A DNA stretch of 44,302 nt from assembly GCA_902796855.1 (NCBI GenBank), contig CADBQN010000033.1:1-44302 (forward strand), written 5' to 3'. A program made the translations under genes and the position numbers. Within the stretch, counting starts at the first letter, position 1. The number at the start of each line of letters is the position of its first letter. The DNA is from an uncultured Bacillota bacterium. Its GTDB lineage: Bacteria; Bacillota; Dehalobacteriia; UBA7702. Under the pieces are notes generated by a model. The model made no database searches. It was not told the origin of the DNA and was given only the letters and a program-made list of their open reading frames with translations. Shown one piece after another: positions 7,138 to 14,558 of the stretch.

Positions 7138-7791
7138 TCACAGAAACCCTTTTTCCGCCAAAAAGTCAAGGGAAACGCCGTTTTCCGCCGGGCTTTCCGG
7201 CGGAGACGCCGTCAGATACTTTTTGACGTATTTGCCGATCATGTCGGTTTCCACATTGATCGGATCGCCGATTTTTTTATCTCTCAGATTTGTCACCGCT
7301 CTCGTATGCGGGATCAGCGAAACGGTAAACCCCTTTTCATCCACATCCACGACGGTAAGGCTGATTCCGTCCAGCGTCACGGAACCCTTTGGGATCACGC
7401 CGCCAAGGAGTTCCCTTTCGGCCTCAACGCGGCAGACGACGGCGATCTCATCCGCCCGCATTTCCGTCAATGTGCCCGTACCGTCGATGTGACCGCTGAC
7501 AAAGTGACCGCCGAACCTGCCGTTTGCCGCCATGGCACGTTCCAGATTGACCCGGGAACCGTTGTTCAGCGCCCGCAGTGACGTCCGCGTCATGGTCTCC
7601 GGCATCACGTCGACGGTAAAGCTCTCTTTGTCAAAAGACGTCACCGTCAGGCAGATCCCGTTCACGGCGATGCTGTCGCCGATATGCAGATCGGCAATGA
7701 TTTTTTCGCAGGCGATGGTCAGCGACGCACTAAGTGAATGACGCCGGATTCCGCGGACGGATCCCGTTTCCTCAATGATTCCGGTAAACAT
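7138..7791 (-). CDS. ribE: Riboflavin synthase
   Basis: 217 residues with two tandem lumazine-binding domains. The first opens with the near-universal [10 protein letters not shown] and has NGICLTV; the second, from about residue 98, has [11 protein letters not shown]. The enzyme dismutates two lumazine molecules to riboflavin and 5-amino-6-ribitylaminouracil. The start is fixed by the conserved N-terminus and a GGGAG/GTGGAG site. The gene begins inside the 3' end of ribD, with a 73-base out-of-frame overlap. Confidence 0.97.
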   Translation of the reverse strand: MFTGIIEETGSVRGIRRHSLSASLTIACEKIIADLHIGDSIAVNGICLTVTSFDKESFTVDVMPETMTRTSLRALNNGSRVNLERAMAANGRFGGHFVSGHIDGTGTLTEMRADEIAVVCRVEAERELLGGVIPKGSVTLDGISLTVVDVDEKGFTVSLIPHTRAVTNLRDKKIGDPINVETDMIGKYVKKYLTASPPESPAENGVSLDFLAEKGFL

Positions 7792-8897
7792 GACTCCACT
7801 CCCGAATGATTTTTATAGGTGATATGCAGATCCTCTCCGCAGAGCTCCGAAGAGACCGAAACGTTCAGCGCCAGCGTTTCCTTAAGCGGACGGTCAAATA
7901 CGTTTATTCCGTCTGTCCCGAGGAATTTCGGGGCGACAAAGCAATGGTATTCATCCCACACTCCGGCCTCTAAAAAGCGGGTCAGCGTATGGGCGCCGCC
8001 CTCGACGAGAACACCGCAGATACCGCGTTCCAACAGATCAACGGTGAGGCGCAGCGGATCGATGACGCCGTTCTCATGGGGCAGGGAAACAATGCTTCCG
8101 CCCATGCCCTCGATCTTCCGACGCAGAGAGGAAGAGACATCGGAGAGCGTATAGATCAAAACCGGTTCCTTCGTGCCGTTCCAGATCTTTCCCGTCAGCG
8201 GCAGTCTCATTTGCGGGTCGATCACGATCCGCACCGGCCGATCCGGCGGATGGTCGATATCATAGCGAATATTTAAAGAAGGATCGTCCTTTAAAGCGGT
8301 CCGAACGCCGATCAGCATGGCGCCGCAGTCACGGCGCAGAAAATGCCCGCGGCGTCGCGCTTCCTCCCCCGTAATGATCAGGGGTCGGCCGTCGGCGGGA
8401 CCGATCCTGCCGTCGATCGTCTGCGCCGATTTCAGGGCGACAAAGGCCCGCTTCTTTATCTGATTCGTCAGGAACACACGGTTCTGCGCGATGGCCTCCC
8501 GCCGCATCAGCCCCGTATGAACCGCAATGCCCGCTTCTTCCAAAATACGGATACCTCTGCCGTCAACTTTCGGATTCGGGTCTTCCAAGGCGATGAACAC
8601 CTCTTTGATCCCGGCCCGGACCACGGCGTTGGCGCAGGGAGGCGTTTTGCCGTAGTGGGCGCAGGGTTCCAGCGTCACGTACATGGAAGCGCCCCGCGTC
8701 TTATTTCTCGCGGCGGAAATGGCGTTGATTTCCGCGTGGGGCTCCCCTGCCTTATGATGGTATCCCTCGCCGACAATGGCTCCGTCTTTGACGATGACGG
8801 CGCCGACGAGGGGATTGGGTTCCGTGAATCCCCGGGCTTTTTCCGCGAGGAGCAGAGCCCGTCTCATATAGTCTTTTTGCTCCGCGGTGAATTCCAT
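7719..8897 (-). CDS. ribD: Bifunctional riboflavin biosynthesis deaminase/reductase
   Basis: 392 residues from the ATG at 8897. The N-terminal zinc deaminase carries EPHAEINAI and TLEPCAHYGKTPPCANAV; the C-terminal reductase domain includes VALKSAQTIDGRIG and GVLVEGGAHTLTRFL. Together they convert the GTP-cyclohydrolase product to the ribitylamino-uracil precursor. A TTG at 8915 is in frame, but AAGGAAGG between the two fits the ATG. The usual C-terminal strand is followed by about 28 extra residues encoded in the overlap with ribE. First gene of the operon, directly behind the FMN riboswitch terminator. Confidence 0.96.
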   Translation of the reverse strand: MEFTAEQKDYMRRALLLAEKARGFTEPNPLVGAVIVKDGAIVGEGYHHKAGEPHAEINAISAARNKTRGASMYVTLEPCAHYGKTPPCANAVVRAGIKEVFIALEDPNPKVDGRGIRILEEAGIAVHTGLMRREAIAQNRVFLTNQIKKRAFVALKSAQTIDGRIGPADGRPLIITGEEARRRGHFLRRDCGAMLIGVRTALKDDPSLNIRYDIDHPPDRPVRIVIDPQMRLPLTGKIWNGTKEPVLIYTLSDVSSSLRRKIEGMGGSIVSLPHENGVIDPLRLTVDLLERGICGVLVEGGAHTLTRFLEAGVWDEYHCFVAPKFLGTDGINVFDRPLKETLALNVSVSSELCGEDLHITYKNHSGVESCLPESLRKRDPSAESGVIHLVRR

Positions 8898-8913
8898 TGG
8901 CTTTCCTTCCTTC

Positions 8914-8942
8914 AAAAAAACCCGCGTCCTAAAAGACGCGGG
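8914..8942 (-). terminator. Riboswitch-controlled intrinsic terminator before ribD
   Basis: CCCGCGTC (8928-8921 on plus as cccgcgtc) pairs perfectly with 8935-8942 around a six-base loop, and seven T follow on the minus strand. It sits between the FMN aptamer and the ribD ribosome binding site, so it is the likely expression platform: FMN-bound aptamer lets it form and stops transcription. Confidence 0.88.
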
Positions 8943-8971
8943 GATCGCTCAAATCGCTGAGGATTATGAAA

Positions 8972-9092
8972 TCTCAGATCTCTTCCATCCAGACTTTACT
9001 GTCGGCTCCGGATTTTCACCGGATCAGCCTTTCGGCTCGCGGGCTTTTACCGCCGGTACGGAATCGCACCGTCCCCGAAGATCTTTCTCTGG
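8972..9092 (-). promoter_or_regulatory. FMN riboswitch (RFN element)
   Basis: The minus strand carries the conserved RFN blocks in order: AGATCTTCGGGG, GATTCCGTACCGGCGGT, AGCCCGCGAGCC, GCTGATCCGGTG, CCGGAGCCGACAGT and AGTCTGGATGGAAGAGATCT. The two ends pair to form helix P1. The element binds FMN and lowers expression of the rib operon when flavin is plentiful. A small CTGAG/CTCAG helix between aptamer and terminator could be part of the switching region. Confidence 0.97.
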
Positions 9093-9097
9093 GTTCT

Positions 9098-9126
9098 ATC
9101 CTATCACTTTTCCATTCATCTGTCAA
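9098..9126 (-). promoter_or_regulatory. Promoter of the riboflavin operon, inside the end of rpe
   Basis: On the minus strand, TTGACA (9126-9121) and TAGGAT (9103-9098) have a 17-base spacer. The -35 box lies within the last sense codons of rpe, whose stop is at 9118-9116. The start point falls just before the FMN aptamer. Confidence 0.82.
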
Positions 9127-9778
9127 TAGAGAGACCGGTATAATAGCGCACTTCCTCCTCGATGTTTTCCGCGCCGAAAACGGCGGTGCCGGCGACAAGG
9201 ACTTCCACGCCGCCGGAGACGGCTTTAGCCGCGGTTTTTCGGTTGATGCCGCCATCCATCTCAATGAGATAGGAGTAGCCGTTTTTCGCCTTTTCTTCCG
9301 CGAGCCAGGCGCTCTTTTCAAGGGTGTGCTCCATAAAGGACTGACCGCCGAACCCCGGTTCCACGCTCATGACCAAAACGAGATCGAGCCGGTCCAAATA
9401 GGGCGCGAGGGCTTTGACATCGGTCTTGGGCTTCACGGAAATGCCGCATTTCATTCCGGCTTCTTTGACCCGGTCAATGAGAGCGGACGGATCCGCGGCG
9501 GCTTCCAGATGAAACGTAAAATAATCCGCGCCGGCTTTTTGAAAGGATTCAATATATTTTTCGGGCTGTTCCACCATAAAGTGGGCGTCAAACACCATTT
9601 TCGACAAGGGGCGGAGCGACCGGACCACGCCGGCGCCAAAGGTCAGGTTGGGCACGAAATGGAAATCCATGATATCGAGATGGAGCCATTGGGCGCCGGC
9701 ACGCTCTGCCATGGCGATCTGACGGTCAAGACAGCTGAAATCGGCGGCCAGCAAAGACGGGGCTAAAATAACGGACAT
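9116..9778 (-). CDS. rpe: Ribulose-phosphate 3-epimerase
   Basis: 220 residues, a full-length TIM barrel that interconverts ribulose 5-phosphate and xylulose 5-phosphate. Motifs include ILAPSLLAADFSCLD, WLHLDIMDFHFVPNLTFG (metal-binding His and Asp), FDAHFMVEQPEKY, MSVEPGFGGQSF and IEMDGGINRKTA. Its ATG overlaps the rsgA stop (TAATG), and it is the last gene of the kinase cluster before the riboflavin promoter. Its substrate, ribulose 5-phosphate, is also the RibB substrate, which makes the neighbouring rib operon metabolically sensible. Confidence 0.97.
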   Translation of the reverse strand: MSVILAPSLLAADFSCLDRQIAMAERAGAQWLHLDIMDFHFVPNLTFGAGVVRSLRPLSKMVFDAHFMVEQPEKYIESFQKAGADYFTFHLEAAADPSALIDRVKEAGMKCGISVKPKTDVKALAPYLDRLDLVLVMSVEPGFGGQSFMEHTLEKSAWLAEEKAKNGYSYLIEMDGGINRKTAAKAVSGGVEVLVAGTAVFGAENIEEEVRYYTGLSIDR

Positions 9779-10656
9779 TAATACTTCTTCTCTCTTTCCT
9801 TTAATTCCTCAAGAAACTGACAGTAGCGGCTGTAACGGCCCTGATCGATCAGACCGTCCGCCACGCTGTTTTTCACTTCGCATTCCCTTTCGTTCCAATG
9901 AAGACAGCCGCGGAAGGGACAGCGGGAAGCGGCGTCGGCAAACTCCGGATAAAAAGAGGAAAGTTCCTCTTTTTTAAGATCCTCGGGGAGGTACAGCGAG
10001 GAAAAGCCCGGCGTGTCGACGATATAGGCGTCGTTTCCCAGCGGAAGGAGTTCCACACGGCGGGTCGTGTGACGGCCCCGTTCCGTTTTTTTGCTCAGAC
10101 CGCCGGTACGCAGTTCGAATCCCAATCCCAACGCGTTGATCAGACTGCTTTTGCCGACGCCGGAAGGTCCGGCAAAAACGCTGATGCTCCCGGAAAGCGC
10201 CCGCTTTAAATCGTCAAGGCCGGTTCCCTTCTCGGCGGATACCGCCAAAGCGGTGAAGCCGGCTTCCCGATAGGGTGCGAAAACCGCTTCCGCTTCGCTT
10301 TCCGTCAGAAGTTCGCATTTATTGAAACAGAGGATCGGCCGAATCTTCTCGTTCATCACCTGAATCAGCAGACGATCCAAAAGCGCGTAGTCGGGAGCCG
10401 GATTGGTCACGGCAAAGGTAATCAGCGCCGTTCGGACATTAGCGACGGCAGGACGAACCAAGCGGTTCGTCCTGTCTTTCACGTTTTCTATGACGCCTTT
10501 TGGATACTCAAGCTTTGTGAATTCCACCTGATCGCCGGGGAGAAAATCCTGCTTTTTCAGGCGGAACCGACCTCTCAGGGAGCAGGTCCACGTTTCTCCC
10601 TCGGAAGAGACGTAATAAAACCCGTTATAGCCTTTGATCAATAATCCTTCCGCCAT
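9778..10656 (-). CDS. rsgA: Ribosome small-subunit-dependent GTPase
   Basis: 292 residues from the ATG at 10656. The GTPase is circularly permuted as expected: N-terminal OB fold (RGRFRLKKQDFLPGDQVEF), then G4 (CFNKCEL), then G1 (GPSGVGKSSLINAL), G3 (VDTPGF) and a C-terminal zinc finger with CPFRGCLHWNEREC. It checks late maturation of the 30S subunit. A GTG two codons upstream is in frame, but AGAGGT is correctly spaced only for the ATG. It sits 15 bases after the kinase gene, a conserved pairing. Confidence 0.96.
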   Translation of the reverse strand: MAEGLLIKGYNGFYYVSSEGETWTCSLRGRFRLKKQDFLPGDQVEFTKLEYPKGVIENVKDRTNRLVRPAVANVRTALITFAVTNPAPDYALLDRLLIQVMNEKIRPILCFNKCELLTESEAEAVFAPYREAGFTALAVSAEKGTGLDDLKRALSGSISVFAGPSGVGKSSLINALGLGFELRTGGLSKKTERGRHTTRRVELLPLGNDAYIVDTPGFSSLYLPEDLKKEELSSFYPEFADAASRCPFRGCLHWNERECEVKNSVADGLIDQGRYSRYCQFLEELKEREKKY

Positions 10657-10670
10657 AAACACCTCTTAAA

Positions 10671-12677
10671 TCATTCACCGCCGGAATCGGATTCCCTTTC
10701 ACCGGCGTCGATGGGATTATCGGTGCTGCCGCCGGAATTACCGCCGCTGTTGCCGCCGGAATTACCGCCGCTGTTGCCGCCGGAATTACCGCCGCTGTTG
10801 CCGCCGGAATTGCCGCCGCTGTTGCCGCCGGAATTACCGCCGCTGTTGCCGCCGGAATTACCGCCGCTGTTGTTGTCGGTATTGGAATTATCATTGTTAT
10901 TGTTCTGTGTCCCGGGATCTCTGCCTTTGGACACTTTGATTTTGATGACCGTGTCTTTATCGACTTTTTCGCCGGAGCTGTAATTCTGATAAATGACATA
11001 CCCTTCGGCGTAGCTGCTGCTGTATTCATAAGAAGTGATGGTATACTTCAGATTCGCTTCCGTCAGCCGTTCGACGGCGTCATCCTTGGTCATGCCAACC
11101 AGATTCGGAACGGCGATCTGATCCTGACCGGTGCTGACGACGATCGTGACGGTCTTCCCTTTTTCCAGCTTCTGACCGCCGGCCGGGGTCTGACGGATGA
11201 CTTTGCCTTTTTCAACATCATCGGAGGCTTCTTCCTTCACCTCCACCTTGAAACCGGCGTTCTGCAGCATGGTGGACGCCGCGTCTTCTTTTTTATCCGT
11301 CACATCGGGGACCTCAATGGCTTCGAAGCCGATGGAAACGGTGATGGTGATCTTCTTGTTCTGTCTGATTTTTGTGCCGGGCTCAATGCTCTGGTCGCAG
11401 ACGTAGCCTTCGTCGTACTCCGCGTTTTCTTCTTCCACAATGGAGTATTTAAGGCCGAGGCCTTCCAGTTCGTTGACCGCCTGATCTTCGGTGAGACCGA
11501 TCAAACGGGGAACAACAACTTCCTCTCCGCCGGTCAGACCGCGCACCAGCGCGAAACCGCCGACGCCGAGCAGAACGACGGCCAGCGCCGCGATGACAAC
11601 GGCGGCAATCAGTTTTTTATTATCCTTCTTTTTCTTTCTCCGTCTTTTCGGCCGTTCTCTTCTGTAATCGTCCTCGTCGTCATCGTCGCGGTCATAGCGG
11701 GAGGATTCGTCCCGGCGCTGTCCGCGGCTTCTTTCGCTGCGGCGGGAACGGCGGCGTTCACTCACTTCTTCGTCGTCAAGGCCATTGTCGTTTTTCGCTC
11801 TCAGCGCGTTGTTCTTCGATTTCGACGTCATCTGGATCGGCGTGAGGATCACGTCGTATTCATCGGCGGCGGTCTCGATATCGTCCATCATAATCTGGGC
11901 GCTGGCGTACCGTTCGTTCAGATCGACGGACATCGCCTTATCGACGATGCGCGCGACTTCATAGGGGATATCCTCATCGATTTCATCGATGGGCGTATAA
12001 CCGCCTTCCACATGCTGGAGGGCGATGGCGATGGGGCTGTCCCCGGTATAGGGGAGCTTGCCGGTGAGCATTTCATACAAAACGATGCCGGTGGAATAAA
12101 GGTCCACGCGTTCGTCCCCGGAACCCTTCTGCGCGATTTCCGGCGCGATGTAATAGACCGAGCCGAAAATGTTCTTTTCATAAGTGATCGTCGTGTCGGT
12201 GATGTTCATCGCCAGACCGAAGTCCATGATCTTCACCTGACCGGTCGGGGTGATCATAATGTTCTGAGGCTTGATATCACGATGGATCACACCGAAGGAG
12301 TGCGCGTGGCTCAACCCGGCTAAAATCTGGTGAACATAGTCAAGGGCGCGGTCAAGGGAGAGAGAACCTCGTTCGTTGATGACCTCTTTCAGCGTCTGAC
12401 CCTCAACGTATTCCATAATCAGATAGTGCTCGCCTTCTTCGCTGCAGCCGACGTCATAAACACTGACAATGTTTGGATGGGACAGCGCCGCGATGGCCTG
12501 CGCTTCCTTGTTAAAGCGCATGACAAATTTCTGATTTGTCGTAAATTGTTCCTGTAAGATTTTGACAGTAACTTCACGGTTCAATTTATTGTCAATCGCC
12601 TTGTAAACAACGGCCGTACCGCCGCTGCCCAATTTTGAAACGATCTCATAGCGATCCATAAAGTTTTTACCGATCAT
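10671..12677 (-). CDS. prkC: PASTA-domain serine/threonine protein kinase with (NSGG)12 tail
   Basis: About 668 residues from the ATG chosen behind GGGGTG. The kinase domain (about 8-265) has LGSGGTAVVYKA, catalytic VIHRDIKPQNIMI, MDFGLAM and YIAPEIAQ. A long juxtamembrane stretch, first acidic then Arg/Lys-rich, leads to one membrane helix (AAVVIAALAVVLLGVGGFAL) and three extracellular PASTA domains opening VVPRLIGLT, EVPDVTD and AVPNLVGMT. Such kinases sense cell-wall fragments and control growth, wall synthesis and dormancy. The C-terminus is unusual: after the third PASTA come Asn-rich residues and twelve exact NSGG repeats. The cognate phosphatase gene lies just upstream, with its stop inside the kinase 5' region. 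Confidence 0.96.
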   Translation of the reverse strand: MIGKNFMDRYEIVSKLGSGGTAVVYKAIDNKLNREVTVKILQEQFTTNQKFVMRFNKEAQAIAALSHPNIVSVYDVGCSEEGEHYLIMEYVEGQTLKEVINERGSLSLDRALDYVHQILAGLSHAHSFGVIHRDIKPQNIMITPTGQVKIMDFGLAMNITDTTITYEKNIFGSVYYIAPEIAQKGSGDERVDLYSTGIVLYEMLTGKLPYTGDSPIAIALQHVEGGYTPIDEIDEDIPYEVARIVDKAMSVDLNERYASAQIMMDDIETAADEYDVILTPIQMTSKSKNNALRAKNDNGLDDEEVSERRRSRRSERSRGQRRDESSRYDRDDDDEDDYRRERPKRRRKKKKDNKKLIAAVVIAALAVVLLGVGGFALVRGLTGGEEVVVPRLIGLTEDQAVNELEGLGLKYSIVEEENAEYDEGYVCDQSIEPGTKIRQNKKITITVSIGFEAIEVPDVTDKKEDAASTMLQNAGFKVEVKEEASDDVEKGKVIRQTPAGGQKLEKGKTVTIVVSTGQDQIAVPNLVGMTKDDAVERLTEANLKYTITSYEYSSSYAEGYVIYQNYSSGEKVDKDTVIKIKVSKGRDPGTQNNNNDNSNTDNNSGGNSGGNSGGNSGGNSGGNSGGNSGGNSGGNSGGNSGGNSGGNSGGSTDNPIDAGERESDSGGE
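10729..10872 (-). repeat. Tandem repeat, 12 units of 12 bases, encoding (NSGG)12
   Basis: Twelve consecutive 12-base units alternate two codon versions (ccgccggaatta and ccgccgctgttg as read on plus), making a 24-base repeat present six times with one base difference (at 10812). The unit length keeps the kinase frame open whatever the copy number, so length variation between strains would be tolerated. Confidence 0.95.
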
Positions 12678-12690
12678 CATTTCACCCCGA

Positions 12691-13407
12691 TTACAGTTTT
12701 TTCGCGAGGATGGCCGTAATATTATCTTTGCCCCCGCGATCAAGAACTTTTTTTACCATAGTGTTCAACGCGTGTTCTAAATTATTGTTACCTTTGATAA
12801 TGGCGGCCATTCTCTTGTCGTCAAGATAGCCGGACATACCGTCGGTACAAAGCAAAAAGATATCGTTTTTTTGGGCGTCGCCGGAATAAAAATCGATTTC
12901 CGGCAGCGGCTTGCGCCCGATGACACGGGTCAGCATGTTGCGTCCGGGATGTTTGTGGGCTTCTTTTTTGCTGATCTGTCCCGATTTCAGCAGAGCGCCG
13001 ACCATGTTGTGATCTTCCGTCAGGCGGCGCAGTTTGCCGCCGCGGCAGAGATAGGCGCGGCTGTCACCGATATGCCCGATATAATACCGGTCTTCATGAA
13101 AGCAGAGCGTCGTCAGCGTCGTGCCCATTTCGCTGTAGAGCGGGTCTTTTTTTGCTTCCGCGACGATCTCGTCGTTGCAGATGGTGAAAAGATCCGTCAG
13201 GTCCCGCTGATACGTTTCTTCCGTTACGCCGATGTAGTGAGTCGCGAAAATCTTAACGGCAATCGCGCTGGCGACGCGGCCGCCGGCATAGCCGCCCATG
13301 CCGTCAGCCATGACCATCAGACCCTTTTTTTCATCATAATAACAGGAATCATCATTATAATCCCTGTCATTACCGATATCCGTAATGGATCTGATTACCA
13401 TCGTCAT
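12691..13407 (-). CDS. stp: PP2C-family serine/threonine phosphatase
   Basis: 238 residues, a compact bacterial PPM phosphatase. Metal-binding and catalytic motifs are present: MADGMGGYAGG, GDSRAYLCRGG, LTEDHNMV, CTDGMSGYL and KDNITAI. It removes phosphates placed by the adjacent PASTA kinase on shared substrates and on the kinase. I place the start at the ATG at 13407; an in-frame TTG at 13416 is also possible, and no ribosome binding site is strong. A gap of about 100 bases to rlmN holds a likely promoter, so phosphatase and kinase may also be transcribed apart from the upstream genes. Confidence 0.95.
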   Translation of the reverse strand: MTMVIRSITDIGNDRDYNDDSCYYDEKKGLMVMADGMGGYAGGRVASAIAVKIFATHYIGVTEETYQRDLTDLFTICNDEIVAEAKKDPLYSEMGTTLTTLCFHEDRYYIGHIGDSRAYLCRGGKLRRLTEDHNMVGALLKSGQISKKEAHKHPGRNMLTRVIGRKPLPEIDFYSGDAQKNDIFLLCTDGMSGYLDDKRMAAIIKGNNNLEHALNTMVKKVLDRGGKDNITAILAKKL

Positions 13408-13442
13408 TTTAAACAAACTATCCCAAATTAATCATTTATATA

Positions 13443-13471
13443 AAGATAGCATTATTTCCTTCATTTTTCAA
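13443..13471 (-). promoter_or_regulatory. Possible promoter of the phosphatase-kinase pair
   Basis: On the minus strand, TTGAAA (13471-13466) and TATCTT (13448-13443), with TGC before it, have a 17-base spacer. The region is clearly AT-rich compared with its surroundings. The -10 box is imperfect. Confidence 0.5.
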
Positions 13472-13508
13472 GTATTTCCTATACTTTTTCTTAAAATTCA
13501 TAAATTTT

Positions 13509-14558
13509 TCACTTTTCCCGGCGGTGGCGGGCGCGAAGCTGTCCGCAGGCGCCGTCAATATCGTTTCCCTTCGACTCGCGGACCGACACGGGAACAGAGC
13601 GTTTTTCCAAACGGGCGGCAAAGGCCGCGATCTTTTGAGCGGAGGAACGCTTAAGCCCCGTATCACAAACGGGATTGCCCGGAACCAGGTTGACATGATA
13701 CAGTTTTCCCGCCAGTAAATCGGCAAGTGCATCGGCATCGGAGCGGCGGTCATTGACACCGTCAAAGAGCGCGTACTCAACGGTCACGCGCCGACCGGTC
13801 GCTTCAATGTACCGGTCGAGGGCCGCCATCAGCTCCGCCAGCGGATACCGCTTGTTGATCGGCATCAGCCGAGACCGCAGCGGTTCGTTGGCGCCGTGAA
13901 GAGACACCGCCAGCGTCAGCTGGAGGTCCTCTTTCGCCAGACGGTCGATTTCGGGAATCAGCCCGCAGGTGGAAATCGTAATGCGGCGCATGCCGATCCC
14001 TTTCGCCGCGTTGATCAGGCGAACGCTTTTCAGTACCGCCTCATAATTGGCGAAAGGTTCGCCCATTCCCATATAAACGACGTTGGAAACGGGTCTTTCG
14101 CCGCGGCTTTTCAAATACGCGTTGGCGTGATTCAGTTGGTCAAGGATATTCCCAACGGAGAGATTCCGCACCAGACCCCCCTGGCCCGTGGCGCAGAATT
14201 TACAGCCCATGGCGCAGCCCACCTGGGTGCTGACACAGAGCGTCGCCCGATTCCTCGCTTTCATCCGGTCATAGCGCATCAGAACCGTTTCAACGCAATC
14301 GTCGCCGAAGCGGAGCAGGAACTTAGCGGTCTCCCCGTCATCGGAAAGGCTCTCGCCGAGGAGTTCGCCGCGGTCAAAAAAAGCTTCTTTCTCAAGAAAA
14401 GCACGAAAGTCCTTCGGCAGATCGGTCATCCGCCCAAAATCAAAAACGGATTTTTCGTGGCACCACTGAAACAGCTGCCGGCCGCGAAAGGCCGGGAAAC
14501 CGTGAGCGGAAACAAAATCCACCATATCCTTTTGATCCAGCGAAAGAAGATCGACCAT
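13509..14558 (-). CDS. rlmN: Dual-specificity 23S rRNA / tRNA adenine-C2 methyltransferase
   Basis: 349 residues. A radical-SAM enzyme that methylates A2503 of 23S rRNA and A37 of some tRNAs. The iron-sulfur cluster ligands are Cys115, Cys119 and Cys122 in CAMGCKFC, and the methyl-carrying cysteine is Cys338 near the end (DIDGACGQL). Other signatures are STQVGC, VVYMGMGEPFANYE and LAVSLHGANEPLR. The ATG follows the rsmB stop directly (TAA ATG), which indicates coupled expression. Confidence 0.97.
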   Translation of the reverse strand: MVDLLSLDQKDMVDFVSAHGFPAFRGRQLFQWCHEKSVFDFGRMTDLPKDFRAFLEKEAFFDRGELLGESLSDDGETAKFLLRFGDDCVETVLMRYDRMKARNRATLCVSTQVGCAMGCKFCATGQGGLVRNLSVGNILDQLNHANAYLKSRGERPVSNVVYMGMGEPFANYEAVLKSVRLINAAKGIGMRRITISTCGLIPEIDRLAKEDLQLTLAVSLHGANEPLRSRLMPINKRYPLAELMAALDRYIEATGRRVTVEYALFDGVNDRRSDADALADLLAGKLYHVNLVPGNPVCDTGLKRSSAQKIAAFAARLEKRSVPVSVRESKGNDIDGACGQLRARHRREK

